A stretch of 64,000 nt of DNA from Piper betle (GCA_033002965.1 JAURVB010012678.1:1-64000), one strand, 5' to 3'. Shown: positions 1 through 13,288, counted from the stretch's first letter. Made by a program: numbers and translations. Notes: generated by a model from the letters alone, not told the origin.

Positions 1-75
1 CAGGGGGTGGGGGTGGATTTAATTTCCAGCCGTTGGATTGTGATCCAACGGCTAGGATAAAAGTGAAGCACAGCC

Positions 76-105
76 AAGGTGGTTGTGCTGCAGCACGGCC
101 ACCTT
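76..105. repeat. 30-bp near-perfect palindrome
   Basis: Positions 76-90 are the reverse complement of 91-105 except for two positions (83-84 against 97-98), which would be G-U pairs if transcribed, so the RNA would form a 15-bp stem with no loop. No known element is recognised. A short (TA)n run follows at about 113-142. Confidence 0.5.
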
Positions 106-188
106 TTCTCCTATATATATATATATAGATATATATATATATAGTTTGTTATGAGTTGTCCTCAGCCATTTATAGATGTTTTCGTATT

Positions 189-233
189 TAGATAGACTTT
201 GAAATACACATTTTGTATCTCAAAGTCTATTTA
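189..233. repeat. short inverted repeat, 19-bp arms
   Basis: Arms 189-207 and 215-233 pair over 19 bases with one mismatch and one G-U, around a 7-base loop. It may be the remnant of a small MITE or an isolated hairpin. No target duplication is evident, and the arms match no microRNA I recognise. Confidence 0.45.
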
Positions 234-3200
234 ATAATAACAAACCTGCACTTCACATTGGACTAACTCATGTATAATGGCAGCACTCCATCAAGCTGCG
301 CTGTGTGTATATGAAGCTACTAAAAGTTGTGTTTATGTACGTAATATATGAACACAAGGGTAGGTAATTATATGAGGGCGAAAATTAACTAATTCCTTTT
401 GCTGCTTATAGTACTGCTAGTCCAATTTATTAATTCTTAATAACATAGGTGCATATAGCTAGTTAATTAAATATGTCAGATGGAGTTAAAATGTGTGTGT
501 TATTATTTATACATATACATGAATATTAAGGCTCAAATCCTACTTAAACTTAACACGGAGACAAATTACCTCTTTAAGCCAGTGTTTGCAACGGCGGCCA
601 ATCTACTAGACATGGCACATATATATTATTTCATTTTAACACGTTGCTTATAGCTTTCAATATTTATGATCGTGATGTACATGACAAATAATTCATTCAA
701 TCCAACTACACTTCAGAATATCAGATAAATAATATTGGAACGGGCTTTCAAACATTGGGAAAATGCTACATATTGAATACTGGGTTTGTAAATTCGCGGA
801 CTCAGTCCCGCGCCGAGAAATGCTTTACAAGTGGCAGATGCTTGAACTGCAAGCTCAAAGGGTAAAAAGAAGTGGCAATCAATCCCTCCCCAGCATAAAT
901 TCCTTGTTTCTACACTGAAACGTATGAGAGAAATTATATGCGAAGAATATGGCCCAACCTTTAATAGCTGAACTAATATCTGCAGACTATATTTAGTGCA
1001 AGCTAATCTGTCACCTACATTCGGCTCCTCTGTGCTCTTCTGATTTGGGTTCTGCCAACCTTCTAAATGCAGAGGGGAAGGGGCAACCATTTGGTCATTT
1101 GGAAGCTGGTACATATTCAATTCATCTTTCTCTAATTGAGCGTTTTGGTTGTGTATGTATAACGCTTTCCTCTCACTGTTTTTGTAAAGTACTACGGCGA
1201 TAATAATTACTTCCTTCCCAAATTTAAGTAGTTCTAGGGTTAGCAGTTGAGAATGTTATTAGTTAGTAGACCCAGGAATCAAAAGATGTCACCCTTTCCC
1301 CTAAAAGAGAAGGTCATCAAAGTTACTTCAAAACCATGAGATTCAATAAAATTAATCTTGTTTGTCGTATATCGTACAGATCAACAGATTCAAGGAGGTT
1401 GTGTAAGGCAGCCGGTTTGATGCTGCAAGAACCTATATATAACCGCAAGTGATAGGAAAGGGACTTACGTAGCAGGCAGACTCTCTTACAAAACTTGGTG
1501 CAATTCGGGTAATACGTAGAACAACGTATACGGTGGAACTTCATGTACGTATTCCACTACTTTTCACATTCGGGTAATACGTAGAACAAACGTATACGGT
1601 GGCATACTACTTGTATCGACATTAAGAGAATATACTTGGAACTTCATGTACGTATATCGTCTGTCATAGCTAGATGTTGATTTCTCAGTATAGAAATGTG
1701 CTTGCGGATTAAACAACTTGACGTAAAACAAAGAAAGGTGTACAGACACAAACAACTACAAAATCTAAAGAGATTCGGATTAGTTATGTGCACGTATTAG
1801 GTACCTCGTACGTTGTAATCTACGAACGGTTTGTCTATGCTCACGTCGTCTTAGCAAATGTAGATCAACTGATCGTCCTGGTCGGAGCTTTAAATTTTCA
1901 TCCATTAATCTATTCACTTAGTTTTACTAACTACAAATGTATTATTTTTATAGCTTGGAAAAAAACTATATCATTTTTATAACTTTTCAATGAAGTTTAT
2001 CATCAGGTTGACTCGATAGGAACCCATGCCAATACAACTTGAAGGCTGTTACCAAATCAAAGCAAACTAAATCTAGATTTAACTCTACAAAAATTTTACT
2101 TGGATTTGTATGTAAAAACGCCACATGATTTAGAACATACAAATAAGAAATGAAGGGTGTATGGAATGTAATTTTGCCAACGAGCCAGTTGTGAACTATT
2201 GTTGGAAATAAAAGCACAGTACTTGATGTAGATAAGATGACACAAGATCATCTTAATGTCTTCAATGAATCCGTTAAGTCCTCTCAATCTTATGTTTATT
2301 TACCTCAATTACAATCTTATAAAATCCTTATCATGTCAATCTGGTTCAATCCTGAATATCGTGTATCAAATATGGTGGCCAAGAACCATTTAATACTTTG
2401 ATATATAAACGCCGTGAAAATTTTCAACGTTGTGAACTTCGCCCTGTCGCATCCGAACTAATATATTTGGATTGCTCATGAATCATGACTTGTTAGCGAC
2501 ACTGAAAAGCCGGTACATATACTCAACCCATACGGAGAACTTGTGAAGTATTCACCGGTCGTGTCTCTGCCCTCGCCTTCAATGGCTCAAGCACACTTTC
2601 TAACAAATGGTTAATGGGATAGTATGTCCAAACAGGTAATGCTTACACCGAAAATTTTCACCTCGCAACATATTGTACTATAGTTTGCTTGGAAATATAA
2701 AATATATACATTGTGCTATAGTTTGAAAAGCATCTAAATCCTAGCGCAAGTTGCATCGTACAGTGGCTGCAAGCGACTTTGGTGGCGGTTTTCAACACGG
2801 TTGACAACACAACTCCATTTACGAATTAAGATGGCCAAATAACATCTCACTTTTGGCGGACCTATGAAATGGTACCCTATACATGAACTTGTTGCATCTC
2901 GTGAAAATACAACAGTCTCAGTCCCAGTCGCTTTACATGTTCTACTCCAAGTTGCTTCAACAAGCAAAGAACGGATTCGGTCTAATCACTTGCGGTGCCA
3001 GGTTTGAGGAATGTTGCACATCCCAAAGGCCTGTGTCATAGCAAACAGATCAATGAATGGAGTTCATTATGTTGCTTCTCCAGAGCTGTTCAACATCCAC
3101 TGCGTCACCAATTCTTTCTAAACTTTCTGGCTCCCATTACAAAACCTGTGTGCATCAAGAAATAGACCTGAATGACTTTACCTTGAATCAGCCATATCAA

Positions 3201-4374
3201 CAGAAAATTGGGGCATATTAGAAGTTAACACAGACAAGTTAGAAAGTTTATTGTATTTATACCAGTTTCACTGCTTTAGATTATAACAAAATGTGAAACG
3301 CTAGCTTGAAGATCTTTCCTAAAAGCACTTACAAAAAATATGGCAGTCCATTATGACCCAAATTCGCCCCCTTCCCCTCACAAGTTAGATCCTAACACCC
3401 TTAAATCTCAGCAAAATTTGAGCAATGATGGCAGATCTACAAGATTAGGCTGATGCCCGAGGAGGGGTAAAGCTCCCAAAGTGCAACTGAAGAATCTTCT
3501 GAACAAGAAGTCATCAAACATGCGCAGTCCAATGAAAAAGAGACGGTGTTGCACTGCATGAGTCAGAAAACAAAAGCAATCGGCATAGTTACATACACAG
3601 TGAGTTAAGGTTTAAGATCAGTCTTTGTAGAAACTTTCCCTAATCTGAGTAGAAGCTTTCTCTACAAGAAAGAACGTCAAGATGGTCAACATCAATTCAG
3701 CTCAAAAAAGAGACCACGTGCGAATTGCCAGCTTTGATTGGCTAAAACAAAACTTCATTTATGCATTCACATTTTTTGTTCAAGAGACAATACTAAATAT
3801 ACACAAGGTAGTATGAGGGCACCCTCCTTAGCCATCCCTGATTATATGGATGGCTAAGATTAGAGCCCCCCCTCTCCCCACCGCTGAAAGTAAGGTTCTA
3901 ATATGTACCAACCATGTAATAATAGATGGTAAAGATGTTGTGACCTAGAGTGGGGCACCCCCTGATTACCTGGCCTCAAATAAATAATCAAAGGTAACCT
4001 TTAATTAGCAGGACTGACATCAATGCTCATACTAGGCTACACCACACTATTCTATAGTATCTAGTGCAGTCAAAATTATGTCATCCAATAGCAAATTTCT
4101 TCTTAAAAAGTATAATAAGGTCCTAACTTAAAATGGGTATGTCAGTTCCTACTATAGTCCCATTCGAAAAAGGTTATCTGAGCATTGTAAATGAAACACA
4201 AAACAAGTAAAATGGTCAAAAGTGCGTACGGTTGCCCTGTGCTACTTCAGCACTGCCAAAGCATCTCCTTTCCTATAGTTGCATACCCGCAACCTGTGAT
4301 GTGAAGAATGTTATATGTAAATGATACAGTTAATTGTTATTGGCACTACCAAAGCATTGGCAGAATGCCCTTTT
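234..4374. other. AT-rich intergenic region, no gene recognised
   Basis: The open frames here are short (under 140 codons), overlap in several frames and contain no motif I recognise. No tRNA or rRNA signature was seen. The only structure noted is the duplicated block at 1503-1655. The part next to 4375 is likely promoter-distal flank of the broken aldo-keto reductase downstream on the minus strand. Confidence 0.5.
1503..1655. repeat. interspersed direct duplication
   Basis: A 34-base segment beginning attcgggtaatacgtag at 1503-1536 recurs at 1568-1602 with one inserted A. A second 18-base segment (ggaacttcatgtacgtat) at 1535-1552 recurs at 1638-1655. The order of the two blocks is kept, so this is a local duplication followed by an insertion of about 36 bases in the second copy. 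Confidence 0.6.
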
Positions 4375-4580
4375 TGACGCCAACCATCCTTTCCTTATGT
4401 GTTTTTGATTGAGGATGCATACAACATAAAAGTAAGATTAGAAGAAGAAAACGTTAAAACAAACCTATGATCCCAACCATCCTTCTTTTCTCACATGTTT
4501 TTGATTGAGGATGTATTTAAAAGCATAAAAGTAAAATTAGGAGGAGTAAATGTTAAAACAAACCTATGATCCCAACCAGC
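4375..4580. repeat. tandem duplication of about 98 bp at the broken end of the AKR gene
   Basis: Two adjacent copies, roughly 4375-4477 and 4478-4580, share the phrases tttttgattgaggatg, aaagta(a)aattag and gttaaaacaaacctatgatc. The shared end, read on the minus strand, is the last exon-like bases of the AKR fragment plus its following GT, so the duplication includes the border at which the reductase gene stops being recognisable. Confidence 0.6.
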
Positions 4581-5641
4581 AGTGGCAGCAATCTTTCCAT
4601 CCAGTCTCACAGAAGTTCCAGATATACCTGGTCGAACCTGTATGTTTTGTGGCTACAGGGAAGTGAACAAGGTATAGATCCAAATATTCCAGGTGAAGCT
4701 TCTTTAAGCTGTCTTTACAAGCCTCGAGAAAACTGATTCCAGGAAAGATAAACAAAGAAAACTTCATTACTTCTGGTAAACATAATACGAAAAATTTTAA
4801 ACGTCACATTAGGCCTACAAAACAAACCAACACACAATTCACATATGTTCAAGAGAGACCGACCTTAGTGGTAATGAATAGGTCCTCTCTTTTGACGAGT
4901 CCAGATTGGAAAGCTTGGGAAAGAGCTTCCCCAACTTCTGCCTCATTCTTGTAGTCAGCTGCAATGTTAATTAATTAATCAGTAAAAGAAACCCATAATG
5001 CTTCATAAAGGTAAATATAAATGGAAGAAGTAATTGATAAAGTTTTTTTAGATAGGTAAAAAAACAACAGCACTAGAGAAGACAGGTGAATCATTTGATG
5101 ACTAAGAAAGTCGACATTCATCAGGAAGACGGAAAAACATTTGGCACTGCACAAAATAGTTATCAAGACAAAGTAATTTGCAGCAGGCGTCAAGAGCGAA
5201 GGAAAACTAATTAATAAGGGGAGATGTCAATTGACCTTAAAATCAGATATGTGAGAGGTATACAAGATCAACTTCGAGTTTGTAACATGTTCAAATCGAT
5301 GCAATATAGCTTCTAACAAAGAAAGACCTCCTTACAGTTTAAACATCATTCCAACTCACCACTCTCTCAGCTCGAAAGTCGAAATCCAAAATATATTGCC
5401 AATTAAGAACATACAACCAAGACCCACACTTTGCCAATTCCATAGCATGGGATTAATGAACTGTTCAAGGGAAAGGAATTAGACGGCAGGGAATAAAGAG
5501 GTCAGGACCTGCGCAATCAAAATGGCGGTAGCCCAACCTGATGGCGTTGAGGAGGAGGTCCTTGACCGAGTTGTTCTCCATTCTCCAGACAACGAGACCG
5601 ATGATGGGCATGTTGAAGCCGGTGTTGAGGGTGATCGCCAT
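4581..5641 (-). pseudogene. 5' fragment of a sorbitol-6-phosphate dehydrogenase-like aldo-keto reductase
   Basis: Exon 1 (5641 down to 5509) starts MAITLNTGFNMPIIGL and ends in GYRHFDCA, the N-terminal strand and NADPH-barrel start of the plant S6PDH/mannose-6-phosphate reductase group. Exon 2 (4958-4864) reads ADYKNEAEVGEALSQAF and carries the catalytic Asp/Tyr region (DYKNE). The exon 1-2 junction is phase-correct (GT...AG). Exon 3 (about 4750-4610) keeps LEACKDSLKKLHLEYLDLYL and VHFPVA, but its start (expected LWNSDHGHV) has lost about a dozen bases, and after KHTG the reading frame is scrambled. The C-terminal 60% of the barrel, including the cofactor-binding segments, is absent. The family reduces sugar phosphates or aldehydes with NADPH. 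I infer a dead, truncated gene copy. The first ATG of the longer open frame at 5812 is less likely to be the start than the conserved one at 5641. Confidence 0.85.
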
Positions 5642-5829
5642 CGCCGCTAGCCGCTCCCGCCTTGTTGGCCTTCCTCTACCTCGCTCTATCACGTCACGCA
5701 AATCAGAATCAGAATTAGGAAGAGTTTTTTCAATGAATTGGGAAGATGAAATCGAGCACCAGTTTTTGCCGGAAACTACTTGCCTACTAACTCGAGTCGT
5801 GACAAGCGACACCAGTGTTTTTCTTCTTC

Positions 5830-7580
5830 TTTTTTTTAATAAAAAATTTGAAAAACAATATTATTTTAAAAATAAATATTATAATTATTTTTAATTTAAT
5901 TTTTTATCATAAATAAACTATTAACTAGTTTATAAAGTTCTCCAATAACCACCTATTTTTACTAGTTTGTCATAGATTAAAGAGTTAATACAAGTTTAAA
6001 TTTTTATTACTTCCCATAAAATTATTTGTACTCGAATTTACTTATGGTTATGTGTATTAGAGCAACACACTACAAAAGTATAAGAAAATTATTTACGTGA
6101 TTTGTTTAAGGTCAAGGCACAAATTGAGTTATGGTCAAGGCCCGGATTGTAAGTGGCACGCATGATAGCATGGGTGCAACACCGGCAAGTTTTCGATTCA
6201 TGTGATTGTAGTAACAATATATAGCATGGAGGATTTATCTTCTAAGTTTAGATAAAGATGAGAAATGTGGAGGTGATGATGAGGTGATTATTTGATGCAT
6301 GCACTCCTCTAACTCATCTATACACATGTTTACAAGTCTTTTTTAAAATTAGTTATTATTTTTATTTGGGCCCCGCACTATATAAAATTTTATACAAATA
6401 AAAATACTATTTAAATTATTTTTCCTCACATAATATGAAATATCTCAACTATCTAAACTCAACATTTACAAATTAAAAAAAGGAAGAAATATAAATTTAA
6501 ATAATTTAAGTAGAGTGAATTTTTTACAACTATAAGTTTTAAAAGTTAAAGATGAGTTTTATAGTTATATGTAAAATAACGAAATAATTTTCTGTTAAAT
6601 TAGTACAATGGTTATAATATATTTTCTATTATTATTATTATTTATATTTAAAATTAACTTGATTAAATTAATCAAATAATTTTCCCATGTTCTTGTACAA
6701 TGAATAATTTTTTTACCTTTTTGTTTCATTTAGTTTGAAACAATTTGTAAATTAGTAAATCAATTGACCGTTTGCAACGCCGTCAGGCCTTACGTCACCC
6801 TAGCATGAAAATGTATATATATTCATCAAGATTTTATATTTAATAAAGTGCAGAGAAGAGTCATGTCATCCATCTTATTTTTAATCACAATATTTAAATG
6901 AAAAGTCAAAATCTCTTATTACTTATGTTATTTATTTTATGTAACTTATAAATTATTATTTTATTGGGCAATATAAATAAAAAATAGGGGGAGAACCATT
7001 CAGCCTTTCTTTATATTTTTATTATTAAATAAATCTTGATGGGTTAGAACTAAGTCCACCAACGCACGGGAGGAAGGTGAACGGGTGGTTTGGGAGTGAT
7101 TCAATGATTTTAATTAGTGTATTAGAGATAAAAATGGGGAAGGCTATCATTGGGGTGGATGTAAGGTCTTGATATACATATTTTGCCTCTATTTAGGCTT
7201 TTTATTTTTTTTATATTTATGCTATATATGCTCACCTTGTGTTTGACTAATTTTTTTCTATTTTTGTTGATAGTTTATTTTCTATATTACCTAGTCTATT
7301 TTTATTTTATTTTTGACTTTGACTAGAACATGTTAACATGAGGAAAAGCCTTGTAGATTTATATTTTGATATGTAATTTTTGTCCAACCCTGTGCATCGT
7401 GCTGGGGGTTATTTGTCTAGGTATTAAATAAATCCTAATGAGTTAGAACCAAATCAGGCAAAGATCCCAATTCTAGAAAATATGGGCCGAATGCACATAC
7501 GTAGTAGGCCCATGCCCGCCGCGTCGCTTACATGGGCCGTCGTTGAAATTTGCCGCCGTCGACAGCGACCGGTCTCCTCT
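5830..7580. other. AT-rich intergenic region
   Basis: Very AT-rich, with runs such as poly-T/poly-A and no long frame. The only structure found is a Helitron-like 3' end at 7395-7424, listed separately. No gene is seen. The last part (7500-7580) is GC-rich and forms the proximal promoter of the hydrolase gene. Confidence 0.55.
7395..7424 (+). mobile_element. possible decayed Helitron 3' end
   Basis: A degraded palindrome around ccctgtgcatcgtgctgggg is followed 9 bases later by CTAG, the arrangement of plant Helitron 3' ends (GC-rich hairpin, then CTRR). The base after CTAG is G rather than the usual T, and no 5' TC end was found. Weak call. Confidence 0.25.
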
Positions 7581-7586
7581 CCTCTC

Positions 7587-7593
7587 TATATAA
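7587..7593 (+). promoter_or_regulatory. TATA box of the hydrolase gene
   Basis: TATATAA in a CT-rich context, 63-69 bases upstream of the first candidate start codon at 7656 and placed as expected for a plant RNA polymerase II core promoter. Downstream CT-rich sequence fits a short 5' leader. Confidence 0.55.
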
Positions 7594-7655
7594 CAGAGAA
7601 GAAAGACGGTTGCGGTCGACACCCTTGACTTCCTTCGCGGCTGGCCTAGAGTTGA

Positions 7656-8191
7656 ATGAGCGGCCGCCGGTGGGCAACGACCGTCGTCCCGAGAATGGCC
7701 GAGGAACTCACCAAGTCATCCGTCTCCGTCGAGGCGGCGCCGCCCCAGTCCAGATGGCCCGGGCTCCTCCGCTGGATCCCCACCTCCACCGACCACATCA
7801 TCAACGCGGAGAAGCGCCTCCTCTCCCTCGTCCGGTGCGTCCGCTTTCCCCTCCTCAGACCCTAAAATTTAATGTAGAAGTCGTTTGATTGATTTCGATG
7901 GGCTATTACGCTCAAGCAAAATCTTACGGGCTCTTTTATGCTATCTTGCAAATTTCAAAGGTATTTATTTGGTCGATTGCTAGGTTATCTAATTGGCTTC
8001 GGAATTCTGAAATTTGGCATTTTAATCGTACTTGTTGCACGCGATTTAAATGGTACCTTGAATCTGACGAAGCCATATCCGTTTTGCAACTGGAACTGTG
8101 ATTATATTCCTTTGTTTTTTATGAAGGAAGCTATCTTTTTAAGAATGATGACTGGATTTTAACTTTGTAGTGTAAAATATATAGAACTATG

Positions 8192-8244
<53 letters not shown>

Positions 8245-11200
8245 CACTTTTAAACGAGCGTATGAATTGAATCCGGCCAGTGGGAGGGTAGAAAGTCTAA
8301 ACGCCATCTATATGAGCAGTTATGCACGGGCCTTCTCTCTTTTTCCATGATAATTCATCAAAAGCAGAGCGCTTTGCTTTTGTGAAATAGTGACTCAGAT
8401 AATATCTGTATCTTTCACTAGTCAACGTTGCTTGACCTTCAACATAAATTATAAGCTAATGATTGATTAAGTGTTGAGACCAACATTTGCCAGGATTAGC
8501 ATACCACTAATATTCCACCATCGAGCTGACCATATCTAATGTCACAGTTCTTTTTTCCCCGTATTATACTGGCATATGTACTAAATGTGTTTACTTGCAT
8601 GGGATTTGGGTGATTAACTTTATCTATTGATTGACGATGTTGTTAGTGCACCATACGTTCAAGAGCAGGTAAATATAGGGTCTGGCCCCCCTGGCTCCAG
8701 CATCAGATGGTTCAGGTCCGTGAGTGACCAGCCAAGGTTTATCAACACTGTTACGTTTGAAAGCTTGCCTGATGCTCCCACTCTTGTTATGGTCCATGGA
8801 TATGCTGCTTCTCAAGGTTTCTTCTTTAGGAACTTTGATGCTCTCGCCAAGCACTTTCGCATCATTGCTATTGATCAACTTGGGTGAGTATAATTACTTA
8901 AAATTCTATATTTAACGTTTATAACTCACTGTTCCTTTTTAACTTGTAATTTTTTTTAAAAAAGAAAATTGGCATGTGCGTACGGTTGTTTTAATTCACG
9001 TTATTGATATGTGATAGAAGGTTGGTTATTAGTCCTGATTTTCAGTTTTTGACGACTTTTAGATCACTTGTATGTTGTGAATAATATTTTTGCTAGTGTA
9101 ATTGCGGGAGAAAAATGCTTGGTAATTACTACTTAAAAAAGAAATACCAAGAACTTACTTTCCACAATGCACATGGTGTCTTCACTTACAAGTGTTTTTC
9201 AGTGACACAAGTAATCCACAAGATTTGTGTCACTTTATGCAAATGAAAGGGAGAAGACACACTTTAACTGCATGAATTTGCCCGTGGCTATACTGTTATT
9301 AAGATTATGCAGATGAGTGCAAGATTTTTCTTTTTCTTTTGTTGCTTTTGCCCCCACTTACATGTAAATAACCATTAGGAAATGATTGGTATTATATTTC
9401 CAGTTATCATTGTTGCTGCGTTAAATGGTGAACCCTGGTAGGTCAATCCTGTTCTAGCATCAATTAACAGTTCCTTTTTTTTCCGGCAGATGGGGTGGGT
9501 CAAGTAGGCCTGATTTCACGTGCAAAAGCACTGAAGGTGAGTTGAATTGATCTTTTTACCTAAACTGCATGTTGCTGAGATGTGTCTAATGGACTTGTAC
9601 TTTTTTGAATGTACATTCACGCTTCAGAAACTGAGGCATGGTTCATTGATTCTTTTGAGGAGTGGCGTAAAGCCAAGAATCTGGATAACTTCATTTTGTT
9701 AGGACATTCTTTTGGAGGTTATGTTGCTGCAAAATATGCTTTGAAGGTACGCTCAAGTTTGCATCTTATAGTTCTGCAAAAAGTGCAGAATCTAACAGCA
9801 ATTATTTTGCAACTTATGTGCTAAGCACCCGGAGCACATTAGACACTTGATATTAGTTGGTCCTGCGGGGTTTTCATCAGAGACAGAGCATAAATCAGAA
9901 TGGTTAACAAAATTTAGAGCAACATGGAAAGGGGCTATTTTGAATCATCTCTGGGAGTCAAACTTTACACCTCAGAAAATCATAAGGTAATCCTATGAAA
10001 ACCTGTATGTCTAGTGTTTTTTTTATATTACAAGGTATGTCTGTAAGTAATATTATCTGTGTCACTAAATTATAATAATCTTCAGTGCAACTGTTAGTTA
10101 ATTGCTGGAGGTAATTATGGACTATCTACCCTCACAGTATGGATGAAGTTTGGCTTTTGCCTACGTTGTAAAATTCTTGATTCATCATTTGTATATCTGA
10201 TAGAGTGCATGAAAGTAGCATAGCTTCATATCTATGTTTCAATTTCCTTTGGTCATCCTACAAATAGTGTATGACTAGTAAGAGTCATTGCACTTTTTTA
10301 TTATTATTATTATTTTTGCAACATCTATTTTACATGTAAATACTTTGAATTGAATTCTTTATTAATTAACTTGGTTTTGGATGTCCGTGGTTTTGCAGAG
10401 GCTTGGGACCTTGGGGTCCAAATTTGGTTAGGAAATATACCAGTGCCAGGTTTGGCAATTACTCTACGGGCACAGTGTTGACTGAAGAGGAATCCAAATT
10501 ACTGACAGGTGATTTTGAGATTGTACATTACATGTTTTGAGTACGGAAAGTGTGAATCTGATTATGTTCTGCCGTGTTTCCTGAAGAAGAATAACATTTT
10601 GGCTTTTACTGTATTATGTTTTGGCTTTTTATTTAAATGAATTATAAATGAGTGAACTCTGCAGGTTTATGCTGAGTTTTTTATTATTGCTTTGGCAGAT
10701 TATGTATACCATACTTTAGCCGCTAAAGCTAGTGGGGAATTATGTTTGAAATATATATTTTCCTTCGGGGCATTTGCAAGGCAGCCTCTTTTGCGCAGGT
10801 GGAAAGCACTTCTTACCTAAAGATATCTTTCTGATATTCCTTTATCTACTAGATAATTGATGTTATTTTCCTAATTACATTGACCTAATATTCGAGTCTC
10901 ACTAATTAGGGATCAGATACTATTAAGTTCCATCGCTAGATAACATGATGTAGATACAAGGTTACTGATTTACTTTTATGAGTATGCGTAAGTCAGGTTG
11001 TTTGTGTGCTTCAGTAGTCCATACGCTGATTATATCTGGGTGTAGTTTGGGCTTATATTTTATAACCATTTTTTGCAAAATCAATCTCCCATGTCATATC
11101 TGTTAGATCTTCATGTGTTTGCGTGACATATAAATTAATTCAAAGTGACACAATTTCAAGTCCTGCTCTCTGAATTTTTCATGTCTATGAAAATGATTGT

Positions 11201-12155
11201 CACATGAAACATATGCTCATGAACCGTTTCTTCTTTTGTTTTGTCTGTTCTTATAAAATTACAGGATAATTTTAACTTATGAGCTTCATTGTTTGCAGTG
11301 CATCAGAGTGGAAAGTGCCAACCACGTTTATATATGGTTATCAGGACTGGATGAATTACCAAGGGAGCCCAGGAAGCTCGTAAGGAAATGAAGGTCCCTT
11401 GTGAAATCATAAGAGTGCCACAGGTTTTGTCATATTTATCTCATCGCTCACAACCACAAGCACACACATAGACACCTTGCCTTCATTTGTATGTGGTATT
11501 GCCCATGTTCCGTGGTCTCCCTTCGAGATGATGTAATATACTTAAGGTGCCCTTTAGTATTTCTACTTGATTGTCCTTTTTGTTTTTGGTTCTCTGACAG
11601 TGTTGAGGTTTAGAGTTTAAGCTTTAGCTCAAGCATTTGATTGTTTATCCCTTCCATCTCCTATTGAAATTAAATCTTGATAATTATCTTTCAGTTAAAA
11701 GATTTGTTTCTTCTTTGTGACTCTGAGATGACTTTGTGCTTCCCGCAAGAATCTTGAGCTGGAGCAAGCTAGAGATTGACTTGTTTTATGGATTAGCCTA
11801 AATAGTTAATTTCTCATACCACTATATCTTGAACAAATCTAGAATTCGGTCGTGGGATATTGAATGTTCTATGGTGCAAATTATTGATAGTTTATAATGC
11901 AAACTGTTCGTATGTCATCCACCTTAAGAAAGATCTGAATTTTTTTAAAAAGGAAGATAAAAATATTAAGGCGGATGTTCTGTTTGATAACTCACTCTTA
12001 CTGATTTGCTTCTTTTACATTGTAGGGGGCACTTCGTATTCATAGATAACCCATCCGGGTTTCATTCTGCTGTCTTCCATGCATGTCGTCGGTTCTTCTC
12101 ATCAGATGGGAACAGTGAGGACTGCTCTCTCCCAGATGGTCTGACTTCGGCTTGA
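7656..12155 (+). CDS. alpha/beta hydrolase, CGI-58-type 1-acylglycerol-3-phosphate acyltransferase (nine exons, frameshifted as read)
   Basis: The product resembles Arabidopsis At4g24160, a soluble CGI-58/ABHD5 relative with lysophosphatidate acyltransferase and lipase activity in lipid homeostasis. Exons: 7656-7834, 8647-8883, 9490-9536, 9628-9746, 9826-9986, 10399-10508, 10699-10798, 11299-11423, 12026-12155, all GT-AG and phase-consistent. Visible landmarks are VMVHGYAASQGFF (oxyanion strand), GWGGSSRPDF, the nucleophile elbow LLGHSFGGYVAAK (GxSxG) and the HFVFID box (HxxxxD acyltransferase motif plus catalytic His). Two ATGs are possible, 7656 and 7695; the upstream one gives a short basic leader like that of the Arabidopsis protein. 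Two defects are visible. One extra G at 11363-11365 breaks the frame just after DWMNYQG. The G run at the start of exon 9 (12025-12029) is two short of the expected Gly-Gly. Corrected, the protein would be about 402 residues, the family's normal length. Consensus error is likelier than gene death, but the sequence cannot decide. Confidence 0.88.
8194..8243. repeat. (TA)n microsatellite
   Basis: About 25 uninterrupted TA units inside intron 1 of the hydrolase gene. Another run lies at 12394-12419, downstream of the same gene. Confidence 0.9.
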
Positions 12156-13115
12156 TAAATCGTCTTGTTCATTCTATCAAGTAGAGAGTTGCTCAAATTG
12201 CCATTGTTTTTGGACCCGAGAAGTGCCATTAATTTGTACAGTGCCATCTACATTATATAATGTATAACAAAGCTTTGGGGAAAACAATAATGTGTATCAA
12301 AGGAATAAAGTACAAAATTAAATTAAGTAGTGTATGTTAAATTGAGTTACCTTTTTCACTGATTTTCCATGGATTCATATTCGATTTGTTTGAATATATA
12401 TATATATATATATATATATGTCCGTGCGTTTGGTCAAATTAATACTGTGCATGTATATATTTGTTTTCTTTATCTTCTTTTTTATTACCTACATATATTA
12501 AACTTACCGAAATAATTTTTTTCTTGTTTTATTGTTCTTGGTCTTCTTCCTCTTCTCACACTCTGACCTTTGTTATCAGTAATCCGCCCTTTTACATTGA
12601 ATTCTGCATTTCCAGGTACTGATCGTATATTAATATTCTTAAATTGTTATTTTGAAAAAAATGAAGCGATAAATAAAATAGAAAATTTTTTTACAAAATA
12701 TTTTTAAAATATATAAGATTAAGCTCAAAATAGTTAAATGATATAAATTTAAAACCATACAATACTACCTATTGAACAATAAATGTTATCCTCGTCATCA
12801 TGGAATATGTTGAGAAATAATGTAATAAAATGAAATAAGAGTCATTGATAGGTATTTAATTAAAGATAATTATCTAATTTTGTATAAAATTTATCACCGA
12901 ATTGGTTAACGTTAAAGTTGAGGGAAAAAAGTTTTTCTTGGGATGGTAAATGAGAAGTATGATTTTTATATTATATTTGTGAATACATAATTATTCATAA
13001 CGATGTAAGTAAATAAATTGATCCTAATTTAATCCAGCATTAAATAATAATAATAATAATTTTATTTGGCGTTGATTACGGACTTCTTTCCGTCAATTCC
13101 ACAGAATCGGAGGAT
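12156..13115. other. intergenic region between hydrolase and FRS genes
   Basis: AT-rich, with a (TA)n run at 12394-12419 and an ATA-repeat run near 13045-13062. It must hold the hydrolase 3' untranslated region and the FRS promoter. No further gene is seen. Confidence 0.5.
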
Positions 13116-13288
13116 ATGCAATGGAAATCATTTTCCAACCGCCCCACCTCAGAAATGAGCGAAAACGATTCCTCGAACATCGTTGGCCGTGCCGCTCCGA
13201 CCGCCGCCGCCGGCGAAAATTCGCCGCCGAACAGTCCCGAACCTCTGCGATTAAGCTATTCGCTTCCTCCCTTCCCTAATCCCGTATG
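13116..13288 (+). other. probable 5' leader exon of the FRS gene, with an upstream open frame
   Basis: GC-rich exon-like stretch with an ATG at 13116 and a good donor (CCC then gtatgtg) near 13289. A matching acceptor (tatgtag) lies at about 13793, just before the FRS start. If spliced there, the upstream frame continues for six codons and ends at TAG before the FRS ATG. It would therefore be a short upstream ORF of about 63 codons rather than part of FRS. The Ala/Pro-rich peptide resembles nothing I know. Confidence 0.45.
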
